Assembly: GCA_902635515.1 (NCBI GenBank)
Contig: CACPOD010000006.1
Location: 19,481 to 83,480, forward strand
Source: an uncultured Pelagibacteraceae bacterium
GTDB lineage: Bacteria; Pseudomonadota; Alphaproteobacteria; Pelagibacterales; Pelagibacteraceae
Reading direction: 5' to 3'
DNA: 64,000 bases
The notes beneath the pieces were generated by a model. The model made no database searches. It was given only the letters and a program-made list of their open reading frames with translations, and had not been told where the DNA came from. This document shows positions 26,549-34,861 of this stretch, piece by piece; the first letter of the stretch is position 1; the number at the start of each line of letters is the position of its first letter. The position numbers and the translations under genes were made by a program.

Positions 26549-27007
26549 CTTTTTATACTTTTGTTTCTTCCATCCATAGTTTTTGCAGAAATAGAAAATG
26601 CTCGAGATTTGATGGAACAAGGAAAATTTAAAGAAGCTATGGAAGAACTTATGCCAGCAGCTAGATCTGGTAATGCTGATGCTGAAGAGCTTATTGGAAT
26701 TATGTACGCTATGGGTCTTGGTGTTGAAAGAGATGATGTTAGAGCTTTTGAATGGTATCTCAGATCTTCTATGAAAGGTCATCCTGGTGCCCAATCTGGT
26801 GTTGGGTGGTATTACGAAATTGGTAGAGGACTTCCTGCTCCCGATCTTGTTAGAGCTTATATGTGGTACGGTTTGTCTGCTATTGGTGGAGATCCTGATG
26901 CTGCAATTTCTCAGGAAGAAGTTATTAAAAAAATGACTCCTGAACAAATTGAAAAAGCTCATATTCTCATAAAAGATTATAAATCTTGGATATATCCTTT
27001 TAGATAA
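26537..27007 (+). CDS. Periplasmic Sel1-like repeat protein
   Basis: A 156-aa exported protein: signal peptide MIKYLFILLFLPSIVFA (1-17), then Sel1-type alpha-alpha repeats, shown by GNADAEELIGIMYAMGLGVERDD, AFEWYLRSSMKGHPGAQSGVGWYYEIG (each quoted in part) and RAYMWYGLSAIGGDPDAA. Sel1 repeats mediate protein-protein contacts. Its 5' end overlaps the start region of the antisense cytochrome c peroxidase by about 12 bp, a head-to-head arrangement that forces each promoter into the other gene. Partner unknown. Confidence 0.82.
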   Translation: MIKYLFILLFLPSIVFAEIENARDLMEQGKFKEAMEELMPAARSGNADAEELIGIMYAMGLGVERDDVRAFEWYLRSSMKGHPGAQSGVGWYYEIGRGLPAPDLVRAYMWYGLSAIGGDPDAAISQEEVIKKMTPEQIEKAHILIKDYKSWIYPFR

Positions 27008-27036
27008 TGAGGCGAACTAAAATCCGCCCCATTATA
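27008..27036. terminator. Weak hairpin between convergent Sel1 and dctP genes
   Basis: ATGAGGCG and CGCCCCAT can pair with one mismatch around a 10-nt loop in the 40-bp convergent gap. There is no clean T-run afterwards, so terminator function is only suggested by position. Confidence 0.35.
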
Positions 27037-27047
27037 TTAATTTGAAA

Positions 27048-28100
27048 TTACAAATCTTTTTTGTATGCGCTCGATGCCTTTTTCTCTGCTTTAGCTACTG
27101 CTTTAGTTAAAGCGTTGAAAATTTCTTTTCCACCTTTAACATTAGCTTTAAACCAATCATACACTGGGCTAGCTTCTTTTTTAAAACTAGCTTTTTGATC
27201 AGGAGTAGGAACATATAAATCTCCACCACCTGCTACAAAGTCCTCGTAAGCTTTGATTGATTTTCTCTTAGGAGAAGCAAAAGTTGCTTGTTGCAAAGCA
27301 TAGAAACCATCAGTCACAACTTTTTTAAGATCTGTTGACATTGATTGATATTTTGCATTATTCATCCACCATAATGCACCCATGTATGCATGACCGTCTA
27401 AAGTAACGTATTTTAGACCTGCATCAGGAAACTTCATGTTCATAATGTCAGTTATTCCATTTTTAGATCCTTCAACTACACCAGTTTGAAATGATGTAAA
27501 CAATTCCGGCCATGGAATAGGAGTTGGAGATGCACCTAATGCTCTTACAAGCTCCTGAGGTAAATCAGCTACAACTGTTCTGATTTTTAAACCTTTCATG
27601 TCAGATGGATTTGCAACTCTTCTTTTTGTATTAGCAAAATTTCTCCATCCTCCAGTATTTCCAATTGTCATCAATCTAATTGAGTCATTAGAATCTTTTA
27701 GAGCCATTTTTCTCATTGTTCTTACAAAATCACCTTGCATTACATCTTCAGCAATTCTGTCATCAGCCATTAGATAAGGTAAATCTAAAACTTGAACATA
27801 TGGGAATACGCCTGCAGCACCTCCAGAAGTAGAAATGTAAATATCTATACTTCCATCAGATACACCTTGTAAACACTCAGCACCTTTTGAACAAAGCTGC
27901 GTACCTACAAATAGTTCTACAGCTATTTTTCCATTTGAAGCTGCTTCTACGTAGTTTTTAAATACAACAGCACCATCATAATCTTCATCTTGATCATTAG
28001 AGTTCATTGTCATTCTCAAGTTATAATCTGCAGCTGAAACAGATGCAGTAAAACTAATTAAGAATAATAATGAAAAAAATGATTTTATTATTTTACTCAT
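27048..28100 (-). CDS. dctP: TRAP transporter solute-binding protein DctP
   Basis: A 350-aa DctP-family periplasmic binding protein with signal peptide (1-23, ending VSAAD). LKIRTVVADLPQELVRALGASPTPIPWPE (in part: MKGLKIRTV and GASPTPIPWPE) holds the conserved Arg that salt-bridges a substrate carboxylate. The ligand is therefore probably an organic or sugar acid. Unusually it is the last gene of a dctQ-dctM-dctP order, 88 nt after dctM, with its own strong Shine-Dalgarno (AAAGAGAGGGAAAT) and a palindrome at 28127-28145, suggesting a separate promoter. Confidence 0.92.
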   Translation of the reverse strand: MSKIIKSFFSLLFLISFTASVSAADYNLRMTMNSNDQDEDYDGAVVFKNYVEAASNGKIAVELFVGTQLCSKGAECLQGVSDGSIDIYISTSGGAAGVFPYVQVLDLPYLMADDRIAEDVMQGDFVRTMRKMALKDSNDSIRLMTIGNTGGWRNFANTKRRVANPSDMKGLKIRTVVADLPQELVRALGASPTPIPWPELFTSFQTGVVEGSKNGITDIMNMKFPDAGLKYVTLDGHAYMGALWWMNNAKYQSMSTDLKKVVTDGFYALQQATFASPKRKSIKAYEDFVAGGGDLYVPTPDQKASFKKEASPVYDWFKANVKGGKEIFNALTKAVAKAEKKASSAYKKDL

Positions 28101-28126
28101 AATTATTTCCCTCTCTTTAAATATTT

Positions 28127-28145
28127 ATGTATATAAACTATACTT
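28127..28145. promoter_or_regulatory. Candidate operator palindrome upstream of dctP
   Basis: ATGTATA-TAAAC-TATACTT: an inverted repeat with exact GTATA/TATAC core and 5-nt spacer, 27-45 nt upstream of the dctP ATG in the dctM-dctP gap. The core and spacing match the site at 34754 in front of the second sugar-binding protein. Confidence 0.5.
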
Positions 28146-28188
28146 AAATTGATTTAGAGAGTCTATCGAGTAGTAAAAAAAATTATAT

Positions 28189-29478
28189 TTATTTTGCGAA
28201 ACCAGTAAGCAAAGGAATAGTCATCGATATTGACGGAAAATAGGTTATTAAAAAAATAACTATAGCTTCTACTGCTAAGAATGGCAATATAGCTTTTGCT
28301 ATTGTTTCAACTCTTTCCCCAGATACAGAGGATGCAACAAATAATACAAGTCCCATTGGCGGAGTTGCTAAACCAACTGTTAAATTAACGGACATAATAA
28401 TTGCAAAATGCACAGGATGAACTCCCAACTCAACAAACACTGGTCCAAGAATTGGTCCTAAGATTATTATCGCTGGACCTGCATCTAAAAACATTCCAAC
28501 AACAAATAATAAAATATTTATAAGAAATAACAAAACATAAGGATTGTCAGTTAATCCCAAGACGAATGCAGCAAGATGCTCAGGTGCATGTGATAAACTT
28601 ACAACTGTTTTAAAAGCCATTGCAGCACCAACTAAAAGAAGAACCACTGAAGATACCATCGCTGCTTTTGTCATCACTTTAGGAACATCTTTCCATTTTA
28701 ATGATTTCAAAACAAATAGACCAATAAACATTGCATAAGCAGCTGCTACAGCTGATGCTTCTGTTGGTGTAAAAATTCCTCCAAGGATACCTCCTAAAAT
28801 TATTACAGGTGTCATCAAAGGGAAAAAAGCTTTAAGAGATGCTTTGCCTCTTTGGCTCCAAGTTGTTTTTTCGGTTACTGCTGGAAAATTATATCTCTTA
28901 GCCATAAATTTTATTGTAATCATCAAGCTGACCCCAACTAAAATACCAGGTACAATTCCTGCTAAAAATAATGCAGCAACACTTTCACCCATTACATATG
29001 CATAAATAATCATTATCCCTGAAGGTGGAATTATAGGTCCAATTACAGAACTCGCTGCTGTAATTGCAGCAGCAAATTTTTTTGTATAGCCTTGCTTTTC
29101 CATTGCAGGAATAAGCATTGATCCAATTGCTGATGTATCAGCTACAGCTGAACCAGATAAGCCTGCAAACAACATTGAAGTCAGTACATTGACATGAGCC
29201 AATCCGCCCTTTAAGTGACCCATCATCGCCTGACTAAATTCAACTAATCGATGAGTTATTCCTCCTCTGTTCATTAACTCTCCTGCTAACATAAAAAATG
29301 GTATTGCCATCAAAGGGAAGCTATCTATTCCATTATAAATATTTCTATAAAGCATAGCTCCATCTCTAGCTTGATCATTTAGCCAAAGCAAAATTCCTGG
29401 TGCTGCTAACAATCCAAAAAATACAGGTAAACCAATTAACAAAAATAATAAAAATAAAGGAAGAAACCAAACTAACAT
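28189..29478 (-). CDS. dctM: TRAP transporter large permease DctM
   Basis: A 429-aa integral membrane protein with about 12-13 hydrophobic helices and DctM signatures: FPLMAIPFFMLAGELMNRGG near residue 53, SGSAVADTSAIGSMLIPAM near 108 and VNLTVGLATPPMGLVLFV near 366. It is the Na+-coupled permease that accepts substrate from DctP. The start abuts the dctQ stop with 1-nt overlap. Substrate as for DctP. Confidence 0.93.
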   Translation of the reverse strand: MLVWFLPLFLLFLLIGLPVFFGLLAAPGILLWLNDQARDGAMLYRNIYNGIDSFPLMAIPFFMLAGELMNRGGITHRLVEFSQAMMGHLKGGLAHVNVLTSMLFAGLSGSAVADTSAIGSMLIPAMEKQGYTKKFAAAITAASSVIGPIIPPSGIMIIYAYVMGESVAALFLAGIVPGILVGVSLMITIKFMAKRYNFPAVTEKTTWSQRGKASLKAFFPLMTPVIILGGILGGIFTPTEASAVAAAYAMFIGLFVLKSLKWKDVPKVMTKAAMVSSVVLLLVGAAMAFKTVVSLSHAPEHLAAFVLGLTDNPYVLLFLINILLFVVGMFLDAGPAIIILGPILGPVFVELGVHPVHFAIIMSVNLTVGLATPPMGLVLFVASSVSGERVETIAKAILPFLAVEAIVIFLITYFPSISMTIPLLTGFAK

Positions 29479-30074
29479 TATTGCGTCTCCAACTTTTGTT
29501 TATCGTAATCTTCAGGCAAGTCTAACTTTGTAAAATTAGTAAGAATATTTCTTAAAATTAACTCTATATTCACAGAAATTAAAAAAATAATTCCCACAGG
29601 TAATGACATATACATCCAAGCTAATTTTATTGGTTCTGCTTTCCCACCAATTAAATGAAAAGGAATCTTTATCGATGAAGAATTAAATATCCATCCAGCA
29701 TTAATATGTTTAAATCCTAATTCCAAACCTATTACTAATACAAAAAGAGAAACGATTAATAAAAATAAAGTTAATAATGTGGAGATAAGTTTTGGTAAAA
29801 ATCTCTCTAATAAATCAATAGAAACAAATCCACCCCATCTATACGCAGATGGTGCAATCAATCCTGTCATCCATAACATCAAAAATCTAGCAACCTCATC
29901 GGGCCATGGCAGTGCATTATTTAATACATATCTAAAAAATACTTGCACCAAGATGACAATCACCATCAAAAGTATTGCTATCCATGCAAACTGTCTTCCA
30001 ATTCTTAAAAAAAAAGTATTTATTTTCTCAAGGGTCTTAAAAAAAGATAGGAGAATGTTAATTGTCAAATTCAC
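29478..30074 (-). CDS. dctQ: TRAP transporter small permease DctQ
   Basis: A 198-aa small membrane subunit with four predicted helices and the conserved FFRYVLNNALPWPDEVARFLM segment (quoted in part as RYVLNNALPWPDEVAR), typical of DctQ. It scaffolds DctM in the inner membrane. The frame opens with GTG at 30074; no ATG lies close by. First gene of the dctQMP unit. The length is slightly above the usual 160-190 aa. Confidence 0.9.
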   Translation of the reverse strand: MNLTINILLSFFKTLEKINTFFLRIGRQFAWIAILLMVIVILVQVFFRYVLNNALPWPDEVARFLMLWMTGLIAPSAYRWGGFVSIDLLERFLPKLISTLLTLFLLIVSLFVLVIGLELGFKHINAGWIFNSSSIKIPFHLIGGKAEPIKLAWMYMSLPVGIIFLISVNIELILRNILTNFTKLDLPEDYDKQKLETQ

Positions 30075-30185
30075 AGCTAAATTTATTTTAAATATTTAAT
30101 AAATACAACTTTAATCAAAAAACTAATTTACTTTATAGAATAATTCTCGTATTAAAAATGCTCTCTAAAAAATTGATATATAATT

Positions 30186-31151
30186 ATGAGTAATAAAAAA
30201 AAGATATTAATTATTCAAAAAGTCCACGAAAAAGGTATGGAATTAATAAATAACCATCCTAATTTTGATGTTGAAGTAACTGATGACACTTCAATAGAAA
30301 ATTTAAAATCAAAATTAAAAGATTGCGATGGTGCATCAATAAGAATTGCAAAACTTCCTGGTGAAACCTTTGAAGAAGCAAAAAATTTAAAAATTATTTC
30401 AAGACATGGTGTAGGTTATGACAATATCGATTTAAAAAAAGCTAAAGAAAAAGATATAAAAATAGCAATAACAGCTAATGCTAATGCTGTTACAGTTGCA
30501 GAACATGTAATGTTCGTTTTGTTAAATATTGCAAAAAGAAAAGACTTATTTGACAAAACAGTAAGAGATGGAAACTTTAAAGACAGAAATAAATTACCAA
30601 AAACAATAGAAGTTTGGAAAAAAAATTTTTTAATAATGGGGTTTGGAAGAATAGGAAAAGCTTTAATCAAAAGATGTCTAGGTTTCGAAATGAATGTATT
30701 TGTCTACGATCCATTTGTAGACAAAGATAAAATTGAAGAATTAGGTGGAAAAAAAGTAGATGATCTAGCTGAAGCAGTAAAAACTATGGATGTTATTTCG
30801 CTCCATATGCCTTTAACGGATAAAACTGAAAATTTAATTAATTATGATTTATTAAAAACAATGAAAAAGACTTGCATTATCATTAATGCAGCAAGAGGTG
30901 GAATTATTCATGAAGAAGATCTTGATAAAGCGCTCAATGAAAATTTAATTTTTGGAGCTGGTATTGATGTTTTTAAAAAAGAACCACCTGATGATAATAA
31001 TCCACTTCTCAAAAATGAAAAAGTTTACTTAAGTCCACATACTGCAGCTTTTACCGATGAATGTATGACAAGAATGGGTAAAGAGACAATTCAAAATATT
31101 ATTGATTTTTTTGAGGAAAAGTTAGAAAAATCTAAAATTGTAAAACTTTAA
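30186..31151 (+). CDS. D-2-hydroxyacid dehydrogenase (phosphoglycerate dehydrogenase-like)
   Basis: A 321-aa enzyme with SRHGVGYDNID near residue 77, NAD loop IMGFGRIGKAL near 155, NAARGGIIHEEDL with the catalytic Arg, GIDVFKKEPP with the Glu and LSPHTAA with the His. No ACT domain is present, so it is not a full biosynthetic SerA. It is divergent from the dctQMP operon (111-bp gap), so it may act on the acid imported by that transporter, for example oxidising a 2-hydroxy acid. A small membrane protein gene follows 1 nt downstream. Confidence 0.87.
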   Translation: MSNKKKILIIQKVHEKGMELINNHPNFDVEVTDDTSIENLKSKLKDCDGASIRIAKLPGETFEEAKNLKIISRHGVGYDNIDLKKAKEKDIKIAITANANAVTVAEHVMFVLLNIAKRKDLFDKTVRDGNFKDRNKLPKTIEVWKKNFLIMGFGRIGKALIKRCLGFEMNVFVYDPFVDKDKIEELGGKKVDDLAEAVKTMDVISLHMPLTDKTENLINYDLLKTMKKTCIIINAARGGIIHEEDLDKALNENLIFGAGIDVFKKEPPDDNNPLLKNEKVYLSPHTAAFTDECMTRMGKETIQNIIDFFEEKLEKSKIVKL

Positions 31152-31152
31152 T

Positions 31153-31653
31153 ATGAAAATTAATTTCAAAAATTTTGGATTTTTAGAATTTTTAGTATCA
31201 GCATCTGCAATCTTTGTAGTTGGTATGTTAATTTGGACAGCAAGTACAAGACCAGCTGTTGAAGCTAAAGCTAATTTAGTAAAAGAAAATCACAACAAAG
31301 TCGTTGATCTAATTAATGATGAAATTAACAAATGTGGTAATAACGATGAAGGTAAATTCACTGTTTGGGGTGATCCATGTAATGGTGAATGGATAGCTGA
31401 TAAAGTTGTTAATTATATAAATGAAAATTTAAAAATAGAAAATCCATTTTCTAACGACTCAAAAGTAAAAACTGATCCTGATCCTAGAATAAAAGCTGAA
31501 GGTAAAGCTGGTCAATCGGTTGAGATGGGGGTGATCTTTGTTATGTCCTCAAATTTTTTGCCTGATCCTGGTTCTGAATGGATTGTTGGTACTTGTTTCA
31601 AATCTCCTTGTGTTGCAGCAGGAAATAACGAACTTACTTCTATTTATAGATAA
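31153..31653 (+). CDS. Hypothetical single-pass membrane protein
   Basis: A 166-aa protein not recognised as a named family. One hydrophobic segment (about residues 10-29, FLEFLVSASAIFVVGMLIW) anchors a soluble C-terminal part with four cysteines (in NKCGNN, GDPCNGE, GTCFKSPC) that could pair in the periplasm. The N-terminus recalls pilin-like proteins, but the prepilin cleavage motif and Glu at +5 are absent. The segment ADKVVNYINENLKIENPF and the closing TSIYR give no match I know. It begins 1 nt after the hydroxyacid dehydrogenase stop and ends head-on against iolE. Confidence 0.6.
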   Translation: MKINFKNFGFLEFLVSASAIFVVGMLIWTASTRPAVEAKANLVKENHNKVVDLINDEINKCGNNDEGKFTVWGDPCNGEWIADKVVNYINENLKIENPFSNDSKVKTDPDPRIKAEGKAGQSVEMGVIFVMSSNFLPDPGSEWIVGTCFKSPCVAAGNNELTSIYR

Positions 31654-32556
31654 TTAATTTTTATAGATCTCTATATTACTTTTGTTTAAGGTTTCGGTTA
31701 AATATTTATAACCAATCTTTGCATATTCAAAAGGATTTGCTTTTGCTGGGTCTTGCTCAGCTTCAACTACCAACCAACCTGAATAATTTTTTTCTTTTAA
31801 TACATCAAATAATGTTTTGTAATCAATACAACCATCTCCAGGTACCGTAAAAGCACCTTCTAAAAATGCGCCTCTAAAACTTAAATCTTCTTTTAATGAT
31901 TTGTCTAAAACATTTTTTCTAATATCCTTACAATGAATATGAATAACTCTATCACCAAAATTTTTTAATATTTTAAGAGAGTTGCCTTGAGCAAAAAGCA
32001 TATGACCAGTGTCTAAAGTAAGTTTTACGCTATCATCAGTGTTTTCTAGCAATCTTATAGTGTCTTCCTCGGTTTCTATAACTGTCCCCATGTGATGATG
32101 GTAAGCAAGAGGCATTTCTTGATCTTCTAAATATTTTGCCATCTCTGAAATTTTTGCATAGTATTCTTTGGCTTCATCAAGACTCATTTTTGGCCTTGTA
32201 GAAAGTTTTCTATTTGGGTCTCCTTGAATTGAACCTGAGACTTCTGCAAAAACCATGCAGGGAGAGTTACAATCTTTGAACAATTTTAGCTGAGCTTGTA
32301 TTAAATTTTTTTCCTCATTAACTGTGTTTTTTCTTAAATTTGCACCATACCAACCTGAACAAAGATTTAAGCTAAACTCTTTTAATTTAGGAATTAATTC
32401 TTCAGAGTTTTTAGGAAATTTACCTCCAGACTCAATTCCAATAAATCCTGCTTGACTAGCTTCTGATAAGCATTGTTCCAAAGAAGTATCGCCCCCAAGT
32501 TCTGGCATGTCATCATTGCTCCATGCTATTGGTGCTATTCCTAATTTTACTGACAT
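31654..32556 (-). CDS. iolE: Myo-inosose-2 dehydratase IolE
   Basis: A 300-aa TIM-barrel (AP endonuclease 2 fold) protein with IolE hallmarks: GIAPIAWSNDDMPELGGDT (6-24), YHHHMGTVIETEEDT near residue 150, LDTGHMLFAQG near 180, HIHCKDIR near 203 and FTVPGDGCIDY. IolE dehydrates 2-keto-myo-inositol to the dione that IolD opens, using Mn/Co. It is a single minus-strand gene here, back to back with two Gfo/Idh genes (28-bp gap), and far from iolD at 13.8-15.7 kb. Confidence 0.93.
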   Translation of the reverse strand: MSVKLGIAPIAWSNDDMPELGGDTSLEQCLSEASQAGFIGIESGGKFPKNSEELIPKLKEFSLNLCSGWYGANLRKNTVNEEKNLIQAQLKLFKDCNSPCMVFAEVSGSIQGDPNRKLSTRPKMSLDEAKEYYAKISEMAKYLEDQEMPLAYHHHMGTVIETEEDTIRLLENTDDSVKLTLDTGHMLFAQGNSLKILKNFGDRVIHIHCKDIRKNVLDKSLKEDLSFRGAFLEGAFTVPGDGCIDYKTLFDVLKEKNYSGWLVVEAEQDPAKANPFEYAKIGYKYLTETLNKSNIEIYKN

Positions 32557-32584
32557 AAATATTTTTTTTGCTAAGATATATTCA

Positions 32585-33733
32585 ATGTTTAAATCAAATA
32601 AAACTAAAAAATTAAGTTTAGGAATTGTTGGTGGTGGTCCTGGATCCTGGATTGGTCATGTTCATAGAATTTCATCTAGATTTGATGATCAGTACGAAAT
32701 AGTAGCTGGTGTTTTTTCTAGAAATGTAAAAATTTCTACTAAGTTTGGAAAGAGCATAGGTATTTCACCTGACAGATGTTACTCAAATTATAAAGAAATG
32801 GCTGAAAAAGAATCTGAGAGAAAAGATGGAATTAATGTAGTTGCTATAATGACACCTCCATCAAGTCATCAAATTATTGCTGAAAAATTTATTTCAAAAA
32901 ATGTAAATATAATTTCTGATAAACCTTTCGCTGGAAATTTAGAACAAGCGAAAAAACTTTTCAAATCAATTAAAAAAAATAAAAAAATTAAATATGCTCT
33001 TACACATAACTACTCAGCTTATCCAATGGTTAGACAGGCAAAAATTCTTGTTGAGAGAGGTAAGATAGGAAAAGTAAGAATGATAAATGTTGAGTATGTT
33101 CAGGATTGGTCTGATGGATCATCTATCAATAGCAGAAATGCAAAAAAGAAATTTAAGTGGAAACTTGATAAAAATATTGTTGGTTCCTCAGCTGTGTTAA
33201 ATGAAATTGGATCTCATGCTTATCATTTAGCAATGTATGTATCTGGTTTGAAAGGAACAAATGTTTTTGCTGATATAAAGCAAATTTCTCCAAAGATAAA
33301 AATGGATGATAATGCTCAAGTTATGATTAATTTTACGAACGGTGCTAAAGGTATGTTTTGGACTAGCGTAATGTCTAGAGGAGGAGTTTATGGATTAAGA
33401 ATAAGAGTCTATGGTGACAAAGGAAGTTTGGAATGGGTTCAAAATGATCCTGGATACTTAAAGTTAAATCCTTCCAAAGGTGCGGTAAAGCTTTTAGAAA
33501 GAGGTTTTCATAATGCAGATTTTTCAAAGAATTTTTCTAGAATTAAATTTGGACATCCAGAAGGATATTTAGATGCGTTTGCAAATATATATAAAGAATT
33601 TGCACAATCGTTAAAAAGCAAGTCAAATAAGCGATATTTTTATCCTGATGAAGATGAAGGATTTGAAACTGCTAAATTTATTAATGCATGTAAGATTTCA
33701 TCAAGAAGTAAAAAATGGGTAAAAATCAAATAA
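32585..33733 (+). CDS. Gfo/Idh/MocA family oxidoreductase (inositol-type dehydrogenase)
   Basis: A 382-aa dehydrogenase: Rossmann motif GIVGGGPGSWIGHVHR, SDKPFAGN near residue 113 in place of EKP, and SAVLNEIGSHAYHL near 210 with the catalytic His. GGGPGSWIG-type starts occur in Gfo/Idh proteins of inositol gene clusters. I chose the ATG at 32585; the frame is open further upstream but that part is antisense to the iolE start. The 3' end overlaps the next gene by 19 bp. Possibly oxidises scyllo- or chiro-inositol, or reduces a ketoinositol (inference). Confidence 0.85.
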   Translation: MFKSNKTKKLSLGIVGGGPGSWIGHVHRISSRFDDQYEIVAGVFSRNVKISTKFGKSIGISPDRCYSNYKEMAEKESERKDGINVVAIMTPPSSHQIIAEKFISKNVNIISDKPFAGNLEQAKKLFKSIKKNKKIKYALTHNYSAYPMVRQAKILVERGKIGKVRMINVEYVQDWSDGSSINSRNAKKKFKWKLDKNIVGSSAVLNEIGSHAYHLAMYVSGLKGTNVFADIKQISPKIKMDDNAQVMINFTNGAKGMFWTSVMSRGGVYGLRIRVYGDKGSLEWVQNDPGYLKLNPSKGAVKLLERGFHNADFSKNFSRIKFGHPEGYLDAFANIYKEFAQSLKSKSNKRYFYPDEDEGFETAKFINACKISSRSKKWVKIK

Positions 33734-34728
33734 ACGTAGCATTACTTGGTCTAGGTAGAATAGGTCAAATGCATGCTGAAAACTTAATAAATCATAAAAG
33801 TTTCAAATTAAAATATACTTTTGATATCAGCAAGAAGTTAGCAAAAAATATTTCAAGAAAATTTAATACAGTTGATATTAGTACCCCTGAAAAAGCTTTT
33901 AGAGATAAGAATATAGATTTAATATTTATAGCATCTAGTACTTCTACTCATATTAAATTTATAAAAGAGGCAGCAAAACATAAAAAAGTAATCTTTTGTG
34001 AAAAACCTTTAGATTTAAACATTGATAAGGTTAATAAATGTTCAAAAAAGATCAAGAAGTATAAACCTAAAATTCAATTAGGTTTTAACAGAAGGTACGA
34101 CCCAGGGCATAGTTCAATAAAACAAGAATTAAGAAAAGGAAAAATTGGAAAACTAGAAAAAATAATTATCACCAGCCGGGATCCTGCCCCACCTTCATTA
34201 AATTATTTAAAAGTATCCGGTGGCATATTTAAAGACATGATGATTCATGACTTTGATTTATTAAGATTTTATTTGGAAAAAGATGAGATAGAAAATATTT
34301 TTACTACAGCTAGTAATATTTCAGATAAAAGATTTGATAAAATTAAAGATTATGAATTAGCTTCATGTCTTTTGAAATCAAAACAAGGTGTGCAGTGTAT
34401 AATTACAAATTCTAGACACTGTAGCTTTGGCTACGATCAAAGAGTAGAGTTATTTGGTTCAAAAGGAATGTTGATATCTGGAAATAAAAGTGAGAATGAA
34501 ACAGAGATTTTTACAAAAAACAACACATCACAGAAAAAACCACTTTTAAATTTTTTTATAGATAGATATGTTGATGCATACAGGCTTCAACTTGATGAAT
34601 TAGCTTTATATTCAAGAAAAAAAAAGTCCCCAATTTCAAGTTTTGAGGATGGAAGAAGAGCTTTGATTATTGCTAACGCCGCTTCACAGTCCTTAAAACA
34701 AAGAAAACAAATAAAAATTAAGTTTTAA
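33715..34728 (+). CDS. iolG: Inositol 2-dehydrogenase-like IolG
   Basis: A 337-aa Gfo/Idh enzyme with Rossmann motif LLGLGRIGQMHAENL, CEKPLDLN near residue 98 and the IolG-like blocks QLGFNRRYDPGHSS, ITSRDPAPPSLNYLKVSGG (near 153-171) and FKDMMIHDFDLLRFYL with the catalytic Asp/His pair. IolG oxidises myo-inositol to 2-keto-myo-inositol with NAD, the first catabolic step; IolE, encoded just upstream on the other strand, does the next. The start overlaps the preceding gene by 19 bp. Downstream lies a sugar ABC transporter. Confidence 0.88.
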   Translation: MGKNQINVALLGLGRIGQMHAENLINHKSFKLKYTFDISKKLAKNISRKFNTVDISTPEKAFRDKNIDLIFIASSTSTHIKFIKEAAKHKKVIFCEKPLDLNIDKVNKCSKKIKKYKPKIQLGFNRRYDPGHSSIKQELRKGKIGKLEKIIITSRDPAPPSLNYLKVSGGIFKDMMIHDFDLLRFYLEKDEIENIFTTASNISDKRFDKIKDYELASCLLKSKQGVQCIITNSRHCSFGYDQRVELFGSKGMLISGNKSENETEIFTKNNTSQKKPLLNFFIDRYVDAYRLQLDELALYSRKKKSPISSFEDGRRALIIANAASQSLKQRKQIKIKF

Positions 34729-34753
34729 TTCTAAATTATAATTATTCTAAGAT

Positions 34754-34772
34754 ATGTATATTTTCTATACAT
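34754..34772. promoter_or_regulatory. Candidate operator palindrome upstream of the second sugar-binding protein
   Basis: ATGTATA-TTTTC-TATACAT: a perfect inverted repeat (arms extend to 9 bp, 34752-34774) 90 nt upstream of the binding-protein ATG in a 133-bp gap. This is the best copy of the motif also seen at 15690, 20283 and 28127. CATATTGTCCAT follows, echoing CATATTGTCTAT at 20265. Confidence 0.5.
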
Positions 34773-34861
34773 ATTGTCCATGACACCTTTACAACCTACT
34801 TTTTTTTATGTTAACGTCCGCGCATAAAAAGTTAACTTTTATTTAAACGAGAGGGAAATAA

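Noticed and set aside
26549..26962. N-terminal extension of the cytochrome c peroxidase frame
   Set aside because: Antisense to the Sel1 gene, rich in Ser/His/Phe, and would place the signal peptide in mid-protein.
31153..31653. Type IV pilin-like protein
   Set aside because: The hydrophobic N-terminus looks pilin-like, but Glu is at +3 after the Gly, and no prepilin cleavage motif or pilin genes are nearby.
32507..32584. Upstream start for the inositol-type Gfo/Idh gene
   Set aside because: Lies antisense to the iolE start; the Rossmann motif begins soon after the ATG at 32585.
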